This document shows positions 35,033-43,773 of a DNA stretch of 64,000 bases, piece by piece. The number at the start of each line of letters is the position of its first letter. Positions within the stretch are counted from its first letter, which is position 1. Below the pieces are notes generated by a model. It saw only the letters and a program-made list of their open reading frames with translations, made no database searches and was not told where the DNA came from. This DNA is from Streptomyces sp. NBC_01283. GTDB taxonomy: Bacteria > Actinomycetota > Actinomycetes > Streptomycetales > Streptomycetaceae. The translations under genes and the position numbers were made by a program. The stretch covers positions 1,612,001 through 1,676,000 of the forward strand of contig NZ_CP108430.1 in NCBI RefSeq assembly GCF_041435335.1, read 5' to 3'.

Positions 35033-37636
35033 CTACTTTCCGCGGCCGATTTCCATCCCCAGCTGTGCGGCGCGGGCGGCGACATCGCGCCGGGTGCGGG
35101 CGCCGAGCTTCTCCAGGACGGCGCGGACGTGGTTATCGACCGTGCGCACGGACAGGAAGAGCCGGTCGGCGATCTCGATGTTGGTGAGGCCCTCCGCCAG
35201 GAGCCGGCCGACCTGGAGCTGGCGGCCGGTGAGCCCCGCCGGGTTGCGGCGGGTCGCCGCGTGCGGGCCGCGCGGGATGCGGGTGACACCCAGGGCACGC
35301 AGGTCGGCGCGGACGAGCCGGGCCAGGGGTTCGGCGCCCAGGGCGTCGAGAGCGGCGAGCGCGGTGAGCTTGTCCGCCGGGTCCGGGCTCTCCGCGAGGG
35401 CGGCGGCGTGCTCGTAGGGGCAGCCCGCCGCCCGCCAGGCCTCGGCTGCCCGGCGCCACTCCCCGGCGGCCTGCAGGGCGTACGGATGGTCGGAGCCGTC
35501 CGCGGGGACGGGGTGCCCCGCCTTGGCGAGCCAGTGGCCGAGCTCCGCGCGGTAGGGCGTGGCCGCCAGGCCGCGCGCCTGCGCGTACAGGGGGCCGACG
35601 GCGTCGGCCACGGCCGTGTGGTCGCCGCGCAGCCAGGCGGCCTCCGCTCGTGCCGCCGCGACCGGGGCGGTGCGCTGGAGCTCCCGGGTCCGCGCGGCGA
35701 CCTCCCAGGCCCGTCCGAGGAGTTCGTCGCCGCCTTCCGCGCCGCGCCGGATCCGTACCCGTGCGAGGACGGTCAGGGCGGGGCAGCGCGCGGGCGGGAA
35801 CTCGTAGGCATCACCGGACTCGGCGTGCTTCTCCGCCTCGTCCCACTTGCCCGCGGCGAACTGCCTTAGCGCCAGCTCCACTTGGAGGTAGCGGAGGAAT
35901 CCCAGATGTTCCGTGCGGTCCGCGAACTCCATGGCGGGGCCGAGGAAGTGGTCCGCCTCCGTGAACCGGAGGTTCTCCAGGAGCGTCCAGATGACATTGG
36001 CGTAGGCACGGCAGGCGTGTTCCGCCTCGCCCGCCTTCAGTGCGACCGCCAGACTTTCCTCCAACTGCGGTCGCCCCAGCGGGTCGCCGCCGCGCCAGCG
36101 GGCGGTGCCGACGTTGTTCAGGGCGTGGGAGAGGATCGCCGCGTCGTTCGTGCGCCGGGCGAGGGTGATGGCGCGCTCGCCGTAGCCGATGGCCTCGACG
36201 TACCGGTCGGAGAGCATGCGCAGCTGGGAGGTGTTGCTGAGCGCGAGCGCCAACAGCCGCTCATCACCGGCCTGTTCGAGTACGTCGATGGCTTCCCTGG
36301 CGGCCTCCTGCGCCGCGTCCGCGTCGCCCGCCCACCAGTGGATCCGCGACAGCCAGCGCAGATCGGCGCCGAGGGCCCGCAGGTCGCCCTGGGAGCGGCG
36401 CAGGGCGACGGCCTCCCGCTGGGCGCCGACGGCGGCCGGTGAGTCGGCGATGGTGTAGCTCTCCACGGCGAACCGTTCCAGGAGGTCGGCGAGTTCGGCC
36501 GGCCCGTAGCGCTCGCGCTGCCGCAGGACGAGCCGCAGCTGGGCGGCGGCCTCTCGGTGCGCGCCGGTGCGTGCGGCGTCCCTCGCCGCATCGGGTCCGT
36601 ACCTCGCGATGGCGTCCTGGTCGCCCGCCTGGGCGGCATGGTGGACGATGCGGGAGGCGTCGGCTCCGGGCTGCGCCACCAGGACCGTGAGCACCCGGCG
36701 GTTGAGCTCGATCCGCCGTGCCGAGGGCAGCGAGTCGGCGATGGCCCGCCGGATGATCTCGTGCCGGAACATCACACGCTCCGGGGTCACGACGAGCAGG
36801 CCGCGCCGCTCCGCCGCGGCCAACTGGCCCACCCCGTCCGGCAGCAGCGCGTCGGCCAGCGGGTACTCGGCCGCCGAAGGCACCACGGCGAGCTGTTCGA
36901 GGGCGTCGCGCGCAGCGTCGTCGAGGCCGCGCAGCCGGGCAAGCACGGCGTCGACCACGGTCGGCGGCACGTCACCGGTGCCGCCCGCCGCGACGACCTC
37001 GGCCACGTAGAAGGGGTTGCCCGACGTCACGGCGTACACCTGCGCGGGATCGAGGCGGCTCACCGCGCTCAAGGTGCGCACCGCGTCGCGCGACAGCCGG
37101 GCCAGCGGGACGCGGTGCACGCGTGCCGCCCGCGACACCTGGCCCAGGAGGTGCCGCAGCGGATGCTCGCGCCCCAGCTCGTCGTCGCGGAAGGTCAGCA
37201 CAAGGACCGCGGGCAGCCGGTCCACACGGCGTACCAGGAACCGCAGTGCGTCGAGAGAGGCCTCATCCGCCCAGTGCACGTCCTCTACGACGAGGACCGT
37301 CGGATGCAGCGGGTCACCGAGCTCGGCCCGCAGCGCGTCGTACACCCGATGCCGGTCGCCGCCCTCGGTCACCGCCTGCGCCAGCTCGGCCCGCACGCTG
37401 CCGACAAGGTCACGGAAGGGGCCGAGCGGCCGCCGTGTCGCGAGGTCGTCGCACTGCCCGACCAACACCCTGGCCTGCGCGGACAGCGCGCCCGGCAGGG
37501 CGTTCACGAGGCTCGACTTGCCGATCCCCGCCTCACCGAAGACGAGCGCCACCGAACCCGCCCCGTCGGCCGCTTCCCGTGCGGCGGCGGTCAGTCGAGC
37601 CAGCTCACGATCCCGCTCGAGGATCCCCCCGTCCAC
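35033..37636 (-). CDS. LuxR-family ATP-binding regulator (LAL type)
   Basis: An 867-residue large regulator. Walker A GEAGIGKSSLV is near residue 35 and Walker B in VLVVEDVHWADEASLDAL near residue 117, giving an AAA/STAND ATPase. About 500 residues of helical repeats follow. The C-terminal LuxR helix-turn-helix is LTGRQLQVGRLLAEGLTNIE then LFLSVRTVDNHVRAVLEKLG at about 805-850. Such proteins act as ATP-dependent activators of secondary metabolism or sugar use. GTG 37636 precedes ILERDRELARLTAAA. The flavin oxidase immediately downstream is a candidate target. Confidence 0.93.
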   Translation of the reverse strand: MDGGILERDRELARLTAAAREAADGAGSVALVFGEAGIGKSSLVNALPGALSAQARVLVGQCDDLATRRPLGPFRDLVGSVRAELAQAVTEGGDRHRVYDALRAELGDPLHPTVLVVEDVHWADEASLDALRFLVRRVDRLPAVLVLTFRDDELGREHPLRHLLGQVSRAARVHRVPLARLSRDAVRTLSAVSRLDPAQVYAVTSGNPFYVAEVVAAGGTGDVPPTVVDAVLARLRGLDDAARDALEQLAVVPSAAEYPLADALLPDGVGQLAAAERRGLLVVTPERVMFRHEIIRRAIADSLPSARRIELNRRVLTVLVAQPGADASRIVHHAAQAGDQDAIARYGPDAARDAARTGAHREAAAQLRLVLRQRERYGPAELADLLERFAVESYTIADSPAAVGAQREAVALRRSQGDLRALGADLRWLSRIHWWAGDADAAQEAAREAIDVLEQAGDERLLALALSNTSQLRMLSDRYVEAIGYGERAITLARRTNDAAILSHALNNVGTARWRGGDPLGRPQLEESLAVALKAGEAEHACRAYANVIWTLLENLRFTEADHFLGPAMEFADRTEHLGFLRYLQVELALRQFAAGKWDEAEKHAESGDAYEFPPARCPALTVLARVRIRRGAEGGDELLGRAWEVAARTRELQRTAPVAAARAEAAWLRGDHTAVADAVGPLYAQARGLAATPYRAELGHWLAKAGHPVPADGSDHPYALQAAGEWRRAAEAWRAAGCPYEHAAALAESPDPADKLTALAALDALGAEPLARLVRADLRALGVTRIPRGPHAATRRNPAGLTGRQLQVGRLLAEGLTNIEIADRLFLSVRTVDNHVRAVLEKLGARTRRDVAARAAQLGMEIGRGK

Positions 37637-38017
37637 GCGGGAAATTCTGCCACGCGATCATGCTTTTCCGTCGCCCGTACGGAGGTTCGAAAAGCGGCGG
37701 GCGCAGGCGGGTCCAGGTGCGGGCGGCGGGCCGGGCCAACCAGGCCACCGGCTTTTCTGCGGTGTCGGGGGCCTCAGGGTTTCCACGACGCTCAGAGACC
37801 CCGCGGTTCTCAGGGGCCCCACGATTCTCACGGTTCTCCGCGTTATCGGGCATCCGGCCGGCCTGCCGTCACTCCCGCCGCCCGGTCCAGCACCCGCTTC
37901 CGGCCCGGGACCCTCCCACCCGCCGCGGGACCCTCCCCTCAGAGACATGAGTAAAGCGCGTACGCTTACGTCATCGATCGTCGAAGATCGATCCCTCAGC
38001 CCCTGCCAGGAGGACGC
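37637..38017. promoter_or_regulatory. Intergenic region with operators before the flavin reductase
   Basis: The left part (37637-37930) holds no gene I can support; on the minus strand it encodes a degenerate ENRG-type repeat that looks accidental. The right part has two inverted repeats: AAGCG-CGTA-CGCTT at 37954-37967, with flanking partial symmetry, and ATCGATC-6-GATCGAT at 37973-37992. They lie 25-65 bp before the ATG at 38018 and are likely promoter operators, the first resembling the TAAGCG site before the acyl-CoA dehydrogenase. Confidence 0.5.
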
Positions 38018-39142
38018 ATGACCTCGCCGTCGCAGACCGCGCGCACCCCCCAGACCCTCGACCGCCCCTTCAGCGTCGGCAGCCTCAACCTGCCCAACCG
38101 CATCGTGATGGCCCCTATGACCCGCGAGTTCTCACCGGGCGGCGTGCCCGGCGCGGACGTGGCGGAGTACTACGCCCGCCGGGCCGCCGCCGGTGTCGGC
38201 CTGATCATCACCGAGGGGACGTACGTCGGTCACGCGTCGGCCGGTACGAGCGACCGGGTTCCGCGCTTCCACGGGGACGACGCCCTCGAAGGCTGGCGCA
38301 AGGTGGCCGACGCCGTGCACGCGGCGGGCGGGAAGATCATTCCGCAGCTGTGGCACGTCGGCATCACCCGCGACGAGGGCAAGGGCCCGGTGCCGTCCGC
38401 TCCCCCGGCCGGCCCCTCCGCGATCGGCCTCGACGGCGAGCCGAAGGGCAGCGCGCTGACGGCCGATGACCTCGACGACGTGATCCGGGCGTTCGCGGAA
38501 GCCGCTGCCGCCGCCGAGCGCATCGGCTTCGACGGCATCGAACTGCACGGCGCGCACGGCTACTTGATCGACCAGTTCCTCTGGGAGCGCACCAACCGGC
38601 GCACCGACGGCTACGGCGGCGACCTCGAGGGCCGCACCCGCTTCGCCGCGGAGCTCGTCGCGGCCGTACGGGCCGCCGTCTCGCCCGACTTCCCGATCTT
38701 CTTCCGCCTCTCGCAGTGGAAGGCCGGCAGCTACGACGCGAAGCTCGCCCAGTCCCCCGAGGAGCTGGAGCGCCTGCTCGCCCCGCTGGTGAAGGCGGGC
38801 GTCGACGTCCTGCACGCCTCCACCCGCCGCTACTGGCTGCCGGAGTTCGAGGGCAGTGACCTCAACCTCGCGGGCTGGGTCAAGAAGGTGTCCGGCCTGC
38901 CCGTGGTCACCGTGGGCTCGGTCGGCCTCGACCAGGAGTTCATCGGCCCGGAGGGCTGGGCGCCGCCGTCCGCCTCCACCGGCATCGACCCGCTCGTCGA
39001 CCGCCTGGAGCGGGACGAGTTCGACCTGGTGGCGGTGGGGCGCGCCCTCATCGCCGACCCGGAGTGGGCGGCCAAGGCACTGGAGAACCGGCTCACCGAC
39101 GCGACGCCGTTCGACAAGTCGCTGCTGACGAGCCTGGTCTGA
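38018..39142 (+). CDS. NADH:flavin oxidoreductase, old yellow enzyme family
   Basis: A 374-residue FMN-dependent ene-reductase with TIM-barrel fold. FSVGSLNLPNRIVMAPMTRE opens the barrel. FDGIELHGAHGYLIDQFL near residue 175 carries His-x-x-His substrate-anion binding residues, and RTDGYGGDLEGRTRFAAELV follows. PVVTVGSVG binds the FMN phosphate. It would reduce activated double bonds with NAD(P)H. ATG 38018 follows AGGAGG. Palindromic operators upstream suggest induction by an electrophile. The gene ends with a strong terminator. It stands alone, with a CGNR regulator downstream. Confidence 0.93.
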   Translation: MTSPSQTARTPQTLDRPFSVGSLNLPNRIVMAPMTREFSPGGVPGADVAEYYARRAAAGVGLIITEGTYVGHASAGTSDRVPRFHGDDALEGWRKVADAVHAAGGKIIPQLWHVGITRDEGKGPVPSAPPAGPSAIGLDGEPKGSALTADDLDDVIRAFAEAAAAAERIGFDGIELHGAHGYLIDQFLWERTNRRTDGYGGDLEGRTRFAAELVAAVRAAVSPDFPIFFRLSQWKAGSYDAKLAQSPEELERLLAPLVKAGVDVLHASTRRYWLPEFEGSDLNLAGWVKKVSGLPVVTVGSVGLDQEFIGPEGWAPPSASTGIDPLVDRLERDEFDLVAVGRALIADPEWAAKALENRLTDATPFDKSLLTSLV

Positions 39143-39152
39143 GCGACAGCCG

Positions 39153-39193
39153 CCGTGCGTACGGTCCCGGTACCGAGGGGACCGTACGCACGG
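39153..39193 (+). terminator. Hairpin terminator after the flavin reductase
   Basis: Perfect 16-bp arms 39153-39168 and 39178-39193 around a 9-nt loop, 11 bp after the flavin reductase stop. The arm core is GTGCGTACGGTCCC. No U-tract. Confidence 0.85.
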
Positions 39194-39272
39194 TGACGCA
39201 CGGTGGGGTCCGGAGTGTCGCCGTGACGGTAGTCAAGGTAATACGCTGCTGTCGCCCGCGGTCGCGTACGAT

Positions 39273-39896
39273 ATGCCCATGACCTGGCCTGCCACCGAGC
39301 GCTGTTTCCCCACCGCCGTCCCCGGCGGCCTGGGGCTCGTGCAGGACCTCCTGAACACCGTGCCCTCCTGCCGTCCGGAGGAGGACGATCTCCTCGGGGA
39401 CGTGACCGCCGCGCAGGCCTGGGTCTCCGTGGCACTGCCCACCTGGGCCGAGCGGACGGGGCGCGCGTCGGTGCGGCTCACCCTCACCGAAGAGGACCTG
39501 CCCAGACTGCGGCAGCTGCGCGAGCAGATGCGCCGGGCCCTCCTCGCGCGGTGCGGCACGACGAGCGGCGAGACCGCGCGCTTCACCTCCTGTGCCCTCC
39601 AGGTCAACCTGCACGGTGACGCCGCACTGACGACCGAGCCGGAGGGCGAGGGCTGGCGCTGGCTGACGTCCGCCATCCTCTGCGAGGCGCTGCTCGCCCA
39701 GACCACGGGTGAGTGGCGGCGCCTGAAGATCTGCCGCAACGAACAGTGCGGCAGGGCGTTCTACGACCGCTCCCGCAACAACAGCGGCGTCTGGCACTCC
39801 ACCCGAGGCTGCGGAAACGCCGCGAACCTGCGGGCCTCGCGCCAACGCCGCCGCGCGGGCGCCGAGTCGGAACCGGCACCCGACACCCAGGCCTGA
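39273..39896 (+). CDS. CGNR zinc-finger protein (ABATE domain)
   Basis: A 207-residue putative regulator. The N-terminal ABATE domain starts with GGLGLVQDLLNTVPS. The C-terminal CGNR finger near residues 152-187 has ICRNEQCGRAFYDRSRNN and the signature STRGCGNAANLRASRQRRR, with three cysteines and a His able to bind zinc. Such proteins are thought to bind DNA as stress-associated regulators in actinobacteria. Two close ATG codons exist (39273, 39279); the first is used. It is separated from the flavin reductase by a terminator, so it has its own promoter. Confidence 0.9.
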   Translation: MPMTWPATERCFPTAVPGGLGLVQDLLNTVPSCRPEEDDLLGDVTAAQAWVSVALPTWAERTGRASVRLTLTEEDLPRLRQLREQMRRALLARCGTTSGETARFTSCALQVNLHGDAALTTEPEGEGWRWLTSAILCEALLAQTTGEWRRLKICRNEQCGRAFYDRSRNNSGVWHSTRGCGNAANLRASRQRRRAGAESEPAPDTQA

Positions 39897-39914
39897 AGAG
39901 ACCTGAAGCCACAG

Positions 39915-40372
39915 TCAACTGCCGTACTCCACCAGGCTGGTGGGCGTCACGATGCGCCGCGCGGGGCCCGGTGCCCGTTTCCTGCCCGGCTCGGACTCCC
40001 TGCCTGCATCCGGTCGGCGAGCAGCCTGCCGGCCGCCCGGCCGAGTTCATCGCTGTCGTACGCGACGAGGGTGAGCGGCAGGCCGAGCGCGTCGGCCAGT
40101 TCGAAGTCGTCGAAGCCCGCGAGCGCGGTGTCGGTGCCCGAGGCGCGCAGGGCACGGAACGCCCCTATCGTGTTGCGGTTGTTGGGGCAGAACAGTGCGG
40201 TGGGCGGCTCGGGCAGCGCCAGGAGTTCGGCCGCCGCGCGCCGGGCCTCGCGCGGCTCGGTCTGCCCTTGCCGTACGTAGTGTTCGTCGAAGGGGATGCC
40301 ATGGGCGGCGAGGGCCGCCGCGTACCCCCGCAGGCGCTCGGTGATGGCTCTGCCCGGTGTCAGCGTCAACAC
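39915..40372 (-). pseudogene. LacI-family regulator remnant
   Basis: Only the C-terminal half of a LacI-type ligand-binding domain remains. RLRGYAAALAAHGIPFD, TALFCPNNRNTIGAFRALR and ALAGFDDFELADALG are typical. The DNA-binding domain and about 150 following residues are missing, and a TAG precedes the fragment. The reading frame ends early at 39947, yet the family's C-terminal strand RRIVTPTSLVEYGS with its own TGA (39915-39917) is found one frame over. So the gene is both 5'-truncated and frameshifted and cannot make a repressor. Confidence 0.85.
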
Positions 40373-40485
40373 GGGCGTGGTGGAGCTTCCCTACGCCGGG
40401 GTGGGATGTCCATGGTTCGCGCAGCGGCAAGGCGCGGCCGACTCAACTGGGTGCTACGGAAGGGCAGTTCAACCGGACGGTTCGA

Positions 40486-41076
40486 TCAGCCCCGCCGCGG
40501 CACGGCGCGGTCCCCGCGCCGGCTCCGCGGCTCGTACCGCATCGCCACGGCCCCCGAGCCGAGCTCCAGCCGGTCCACGAGCGTCAGGTCGACGTACTGC
40601 GAGAGACCCGCGAACAGGGTGGGTCCGTGGCCCGCCAGCCTGGGATGCACCACGAACTCGTACTCGTCGATCAGCCCCAGCTCCGCCAGCGCGAGCGGAA
40701 GCCGCACGCCTCCCACGTACAGCCCCTCACCCGGTTCCTGCTTGAGGCGTTGAACGGCCTCCCGCAGGTCCCCGCGCACGAGCTCCGCGTTCCAGTCGAC
40801 CGCGTCCAGGGAGCTCGACACCACGTACTTCTTCGCGGCGTCGATGGTCCGGGCGAAAGGGTCCATCCGGTCCGCCGGCATGTCGGGGCCTCCTCCCGTG
40901 CGAGCCGGGCGCCACGCCGCTTCCATCATTTCGTACGTCACCCGGCCGAAGAGGAGGGCGTCGGCGCGGGCGAGGATCGCCGCCGCGTGACGGTGCAGTT
41001 CCTCGCTCGCAGGAATCGCACGGTGATCGCAACACCCGTCCAGGGTGATGTTGATGGAGTACCGCAGGGGTCGCAT
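40486..41076 (-). CDS. Dihydrofolate-reductase-like protein (RibD C-terminal type)
   Basis: A 196-residue NADPH-dependent reductase-fold protein. MRPLRYSINITLDGCCDH is the typical start, DALLFGRVTYEMMEAAW near residue 41 is the cofactor-side helix, and EGLYVGGVRLPLALAELGLIDEY the C-terminal nucleotide segment. Members are common in Streptomyces and mostly uncharacterised; true dihydrofolate reduction is unlikely. ATG 41076 is 21 bp after the TetR stop on the same strand, so the two probably form an operon that diverges from the TetX-like gene. Confidence 0.9.
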   Translation of the reverse strand: MRPLRYSINITLDGCCDHRAIPASEELHRHAAAILARADALLFGRVTYEMMEAAWRPARTGGGPDMPADRMDPFARTIDAAKKYVVSSSLDAVDWNAELVRGDLREAVQRLKQEPGEGLYVGGVRLPLALAELGLIDEYEFVVHPRLAGHGPTLFAGLSQYVDLTLVDRLELGSGAVAMRYEPRSRRGDRAVPRRG

Positions 41077-41097
41077 CGCGCGAGAATATCCCCGCCG

Positions 41098-41817
41098 TCA
41101 GCCCTGGCGGTCGATTCCGGCCGCGAGACCGTCGAGCACCATCGACAGGCGGCGCTCGAACACCACGTCCGGATCGGGGTGGTCCTCGGCCTCGACGACC
41201 AGCCGCCGCAGGTACGGGAGCTGTCCCCCCTCCAGCAACTGCGTGAGGAACGGTCCGACCCGGCGCTGGTAGCCCGCCAGGTCCAGGCCGGTGCGCCGCT
41301 GCGCTTCGACCTCTCCCAGTTCCTGCCCGACAAAACCCCGGGCGAACTGCAGGGCCGTGGACATCACGTCCATCATTCCGTCCATGTCGAGACCGATGCC
41401 GTCCACGCAGGCCAGACCGGTCTCGAGGAACTGGCGGGCGTTGGGCCCCAGGGTCGGCCGGTGCCCGAAGCGGGTGATCCACGGGTGGGCGTGGTGCAGC
41501 CGGCGCATCTCCCGGGCCAGCCGGGCGATGTCGGCCCGCCAATCCCCGGACGGCATCCCGGTCAGGTCGAGCTCGCCGAGGACCGCGTCGTACATCAGCT
41601 CGGTCAGGTCGTCCTTGTTGCCGACGTGCCGGTAGAGCGACATCGGGCTGTGGTCCATCCGCGCCGCGACCTTGCGCATCGAGACCGCGTCGACCCCGTC
41701 CTCGTCGGCCAGGGCGATCGCCGCCGCGGTGATGGCCGTGTGGTCGAGGGTGCGTGCGGGCCCCCGCCCCTGACCGGAGAGACGGGCCCAGATGACGGGC
41801 GGCGGTTCGTCGGTCAC
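41098..41817 (-). CDS. TetR-family regulator with TetR_C (tetracycline-repressor-like) domain
   Basis: A 239-residue regulator. The helix-turn-helix near 30-75 reads ITAAAIALADEDGVDAVSMR and MDHSPMSLYRHVGNKDDL. The C-terminal half (LREMRRLHHAHPWITRFGHRP-type segment, LETGLACVDGIGLDMDGMMD) matches the TetR_C_1 class that includes the tetracycline repressor. GTG 41817 follows AGGAG at seven bases. It is divergent from a TetX-like monooxygenase, which it likely represses through the TGTACA elements between. The inducer is unknown. Confidence 0.92.
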   Translation of the reverse strand: MTDEPPPVIWARLSGQGRGPARTLDHTAITAAAIALADEDGVDAVSMRKVAARMDHSPMSLYRHVGNKDDLTELMYDAVLGELDLTGMPSGDWRADIARLAREMRRLHHAHPWITRFGHRPTLGPNARQFLETGLACVDGIGLDMDGMMDVMSTALQFARGFVGQELGEVEAQRRTGLDLAGYQRRVGPFLTQLLEGGQLPYLRRLVVEAEDHPDPDVVFERRLSMVLDGLAAGIDRQG

Positions 41818-41863
41818 AGCGGCGCTCCTTGCGTGGTTGCGTGCATCCTACGGGACGCTTACG

Positions 41864-41894
41864 GTGTACACATCCAGTCACGTACGCTGTACAC
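41864..41894. promoter_or_regulatory. TGTACA repeats in the tetR / monooxygenase promoter
   Basis: GTGTACAC (41864-41871) is a perfect palindrome, and a second TGTACA lies at 41888-41893, their centres 23 bp apart. They fall between the divergent TetR and monooxygenase starts and are candidate half-sites for the adjacent TetR-family regulator. Confidence 0.5.
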
Positions 41895-41926
41895 GACCAG
41901 CCGTCGACGTCTTCCGAGGTACCGAC

Positions 41927-43111
41927 ATGCCCTCTTCATCCACCTTGGCTTCATCCACCGTGGACATCGCCGTCGTGGGCGGCGGCCTCAGTGGTCTCGT
42001 GCTGGCCCGCACCCTTCAGGAGCACGGCGTGGCAAGCACCGTCTACGAACTCGACGCCACCGCCGACGCGCGGAGGCAGGGCGGCCTGCTCGACCTGCAC
42101 GTCGAGTCCGGTCAAGCGGCCCTGCGCACGGCGGGACTGTACGAGCGGTTCCGCCGGCTCACTCGGCCGCAGGCGGAGGCGATGCGGGTGATGGACAAGG
42201 CGGGCACCGTCTTCATCGACCAGGCCGCCGACGACGGTTCGGGTGAGGGCGGACGGCCCGAGATCGACCGGACGGAACTGCGCGCCCTGCTGCTGGACTC
42301 GCTCCACCCGGGACGGGTCGTCTGGGACCACAAGCTCAGCCGGGCCCGCCGTCTGGACGACGGCCGGTTCGAGCTCGTTTTCGCCGACGGCTCGCGCCGG
42401 ACCGCCGATCTGCTGATCGGGGCCGACGGCGCCTGGTCGCGGGTCCGCCCCCTCGTCTCGGACGCCTCACCGGAGTACGCCGGGATCAGCTACGTCGACT
42501 TCCGCGTCACCGACGCCCCGGCCAAGGTGCCCGCATCGGCCGCCCTGGTCGGCACCGGGAGCCTGTTCGCCCTGTCGGACAACAAGAACATCGGCGGACA
42601 CGGAGGCCGCGACCTGCACTTGGGGGCCATGCTGCGGACGCCCGAGGACTGGATCGAGACGCGTGGCGTCGACTGGTCGGACGTGGCCGCCGTCCGCGCC
42701 TGCCTGCTGGCGGAGTTCGCCGACTGGACCCCGGCGCTGACCGACCTGATCCGCCACTGCGACGACGAGATCACGGCGCGCCGGGTCCACGCCCTGCCCA
42801 TCGGCCACGCGTGGCCGCGCGTCCCGGGCGTGACCCTGGTCGGCGACGCCGCCCACCTGATGTCGCCGTTCGCCGGTGAGGGCGCGAACGCCGCGATGTA
42901 CGACGCCCGTGAGCTGGCCCTCGCGCTGATCGAGCACGGCGCCGACGTCGAGAGCGCGCTCCACCAGTACGAGACGGCGATGTTCCCGCGCGCCACGGAC
43001 GCCGCCCGGAAGTCCGCCCGCGGACTCGACCTGTGCTTCGCCGACGACTCCCCCCGGGGGCTGGTCGAGTTCTTCGACAGGATGAGCGCCCACGCCGCCC
43101 CCTCGCACTGA
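41927..43111 (+). CDS. FAD-dependent monooxygenase, TetX-like
   Basis: A 394-residue class A flavin monooxygenase. The dinucleotide motif VVGGGLSGLVLARTL is near residue 16. GGLLDLHVESGQAAL and the second FAD motif GDAAHLMSPFAGEGANAAM near residue 307 match TetX and related enzymes, which hydroxylate planar aromatics such as tetracyclines. ATG 41927 has GAGG upstream. It is divergent from a TetR_C-type repressor, the classic arrangement of an inducible detoxification gene. Activity on tetracyclines is not established; many such proteins act on other phenolics or polyketides. Confidence 0.9.
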   Translation: MPSSSTLASSTVDIAVVGGGLSGLVLARTLQEHGVASTVYELDATADARRQGGLLDLHVESGQAALRTAGLYERFRRLTRPQAEAMRVMDKAGTVFIDQAADDGSGEGGRPEIDRTELRALLLDSLHPGRVVWDHKLSRARRLDDGRFELVFADGSRRTADLLIGADGAWSRVRPLVSDASPEYAGISYVDFRVTDAPAKVPASAALVGTGSLFALSDNKNIGGHGGRDLHLGAMLRTPEDWIETRGVDWSDVAAVRACLLAEFADWTPALTDLIRHCDDEITARRVHALPIGHAWPRVPGVTLVGDAAHLMSPFAGEGANAAMYDARELALALIEHGADVESALHQYETAMFPRATDAARKSARGLDLCFADDSPRGLVEFFDRMSAHAAPSH

Positions 43112-43124
43112 GAAGGCGGCCCAA

Positions 43125-43455
43125 CTAGGCAGGCATGGAGTCCTGTTCGGCGGCCTCGGGCAGTTCCCGGGTGCCGGGTACGGGCGACGGCAGGAGCCAC
43201 AGCACCGCGAGGACCGCTCCGGCGGTGCCTATCCAGAGGGTGGTTCAGGGTGCCCACGCAGCCGAGGAATTCGCCGGCGAAGAGCGTGGCTGCGACCAGC
43301 GGCAGCGGGCCGTCGGCGAGCGGTACGAGCACCAGGGGCAGCGTGAACCCCACGGAGCCGCAGAGGATCGAGGAGCCGATGCCGAAGCGGCGCACGATCC
43401 TGCCACTGCTCGCGGCGCCGATCAGACCGCCGACGGCACCCGCGCCAGGCCCGAG
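43125..43455 (-). pseudogene. MFS transporter remnant
   Basis: The last part of a major-facilitator transporter survives. AGAVGGLIGAASSGRIVRRF is the cytoplasmic loop between two helices and GSVGFTLPLVLVPLA the next helix. After GTLNHPL the frame is lost near 43240, and the final helix WIGTAGAVLAVLWLLPSP with its tail and TAG (43125-43127) continues in another frame, with about 50 family residues deleted between. The first 250 or so residues are absent. On its 5' side it joins an ArsR fragment directly. Confidence 0.82.
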
Positions 43456-43741
43456 GCAGCGTGTGGCGTTGCTCCATCGCTCGGACGGCCCGTTCGAAGT
43501 ACCGCCGGGCGACCGGGGCGGACAGCGCGTCCGACGCTTCGGCGATCTCCGGGTCGTCGCTGTGACCGGGCCGGTCCGTGAACCGGGCGGTCCCCCGCCA
43601 CGGCTTCTCGCGCCCCGGCCGCCGGACGCCTCCTCGACGAGCCCGCACTTCGCCAGTAGCCGCAGGTGGTACGAGCAGCCGGCCACGGACTCGCCGGTCA
43701 GCTCGGCGGCACGGCTGGCGGGCCCCCGTCCACGGGCCCAC
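43456..43741 (-). pseudogene. ArsR-type helix-turn-helix regulator remnant
   Basis: A fragment of a winged-helix regulator: SRAAELTGESVAGCSYHLRL with LLAKCGLVEEA is the recognition helix and wing. The following segment, REKPWRGTARFTDRPG and ASDALSAPVARRYFERAVRA, is in a second frame because of a one- or two-base indel near 43612. The first 20-30 residues are gone, and the 3' end runs straight into the MFS fragment. In intact relatives an ArsR gene commonly precedes the MFS gene it controls, so this looks like a collapsed operon. Confidence 0.8.
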
Positions 43742-43773
43742 GATCGAGGGACACCGGAGGAAGGGGCTGCCCA

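Noticed and set aside
33278..35869. 863-codon plus-strand reading
   Set aside because: Antisense to the FAD oxidase and the LuxR regulator, both of which have complete motifs.
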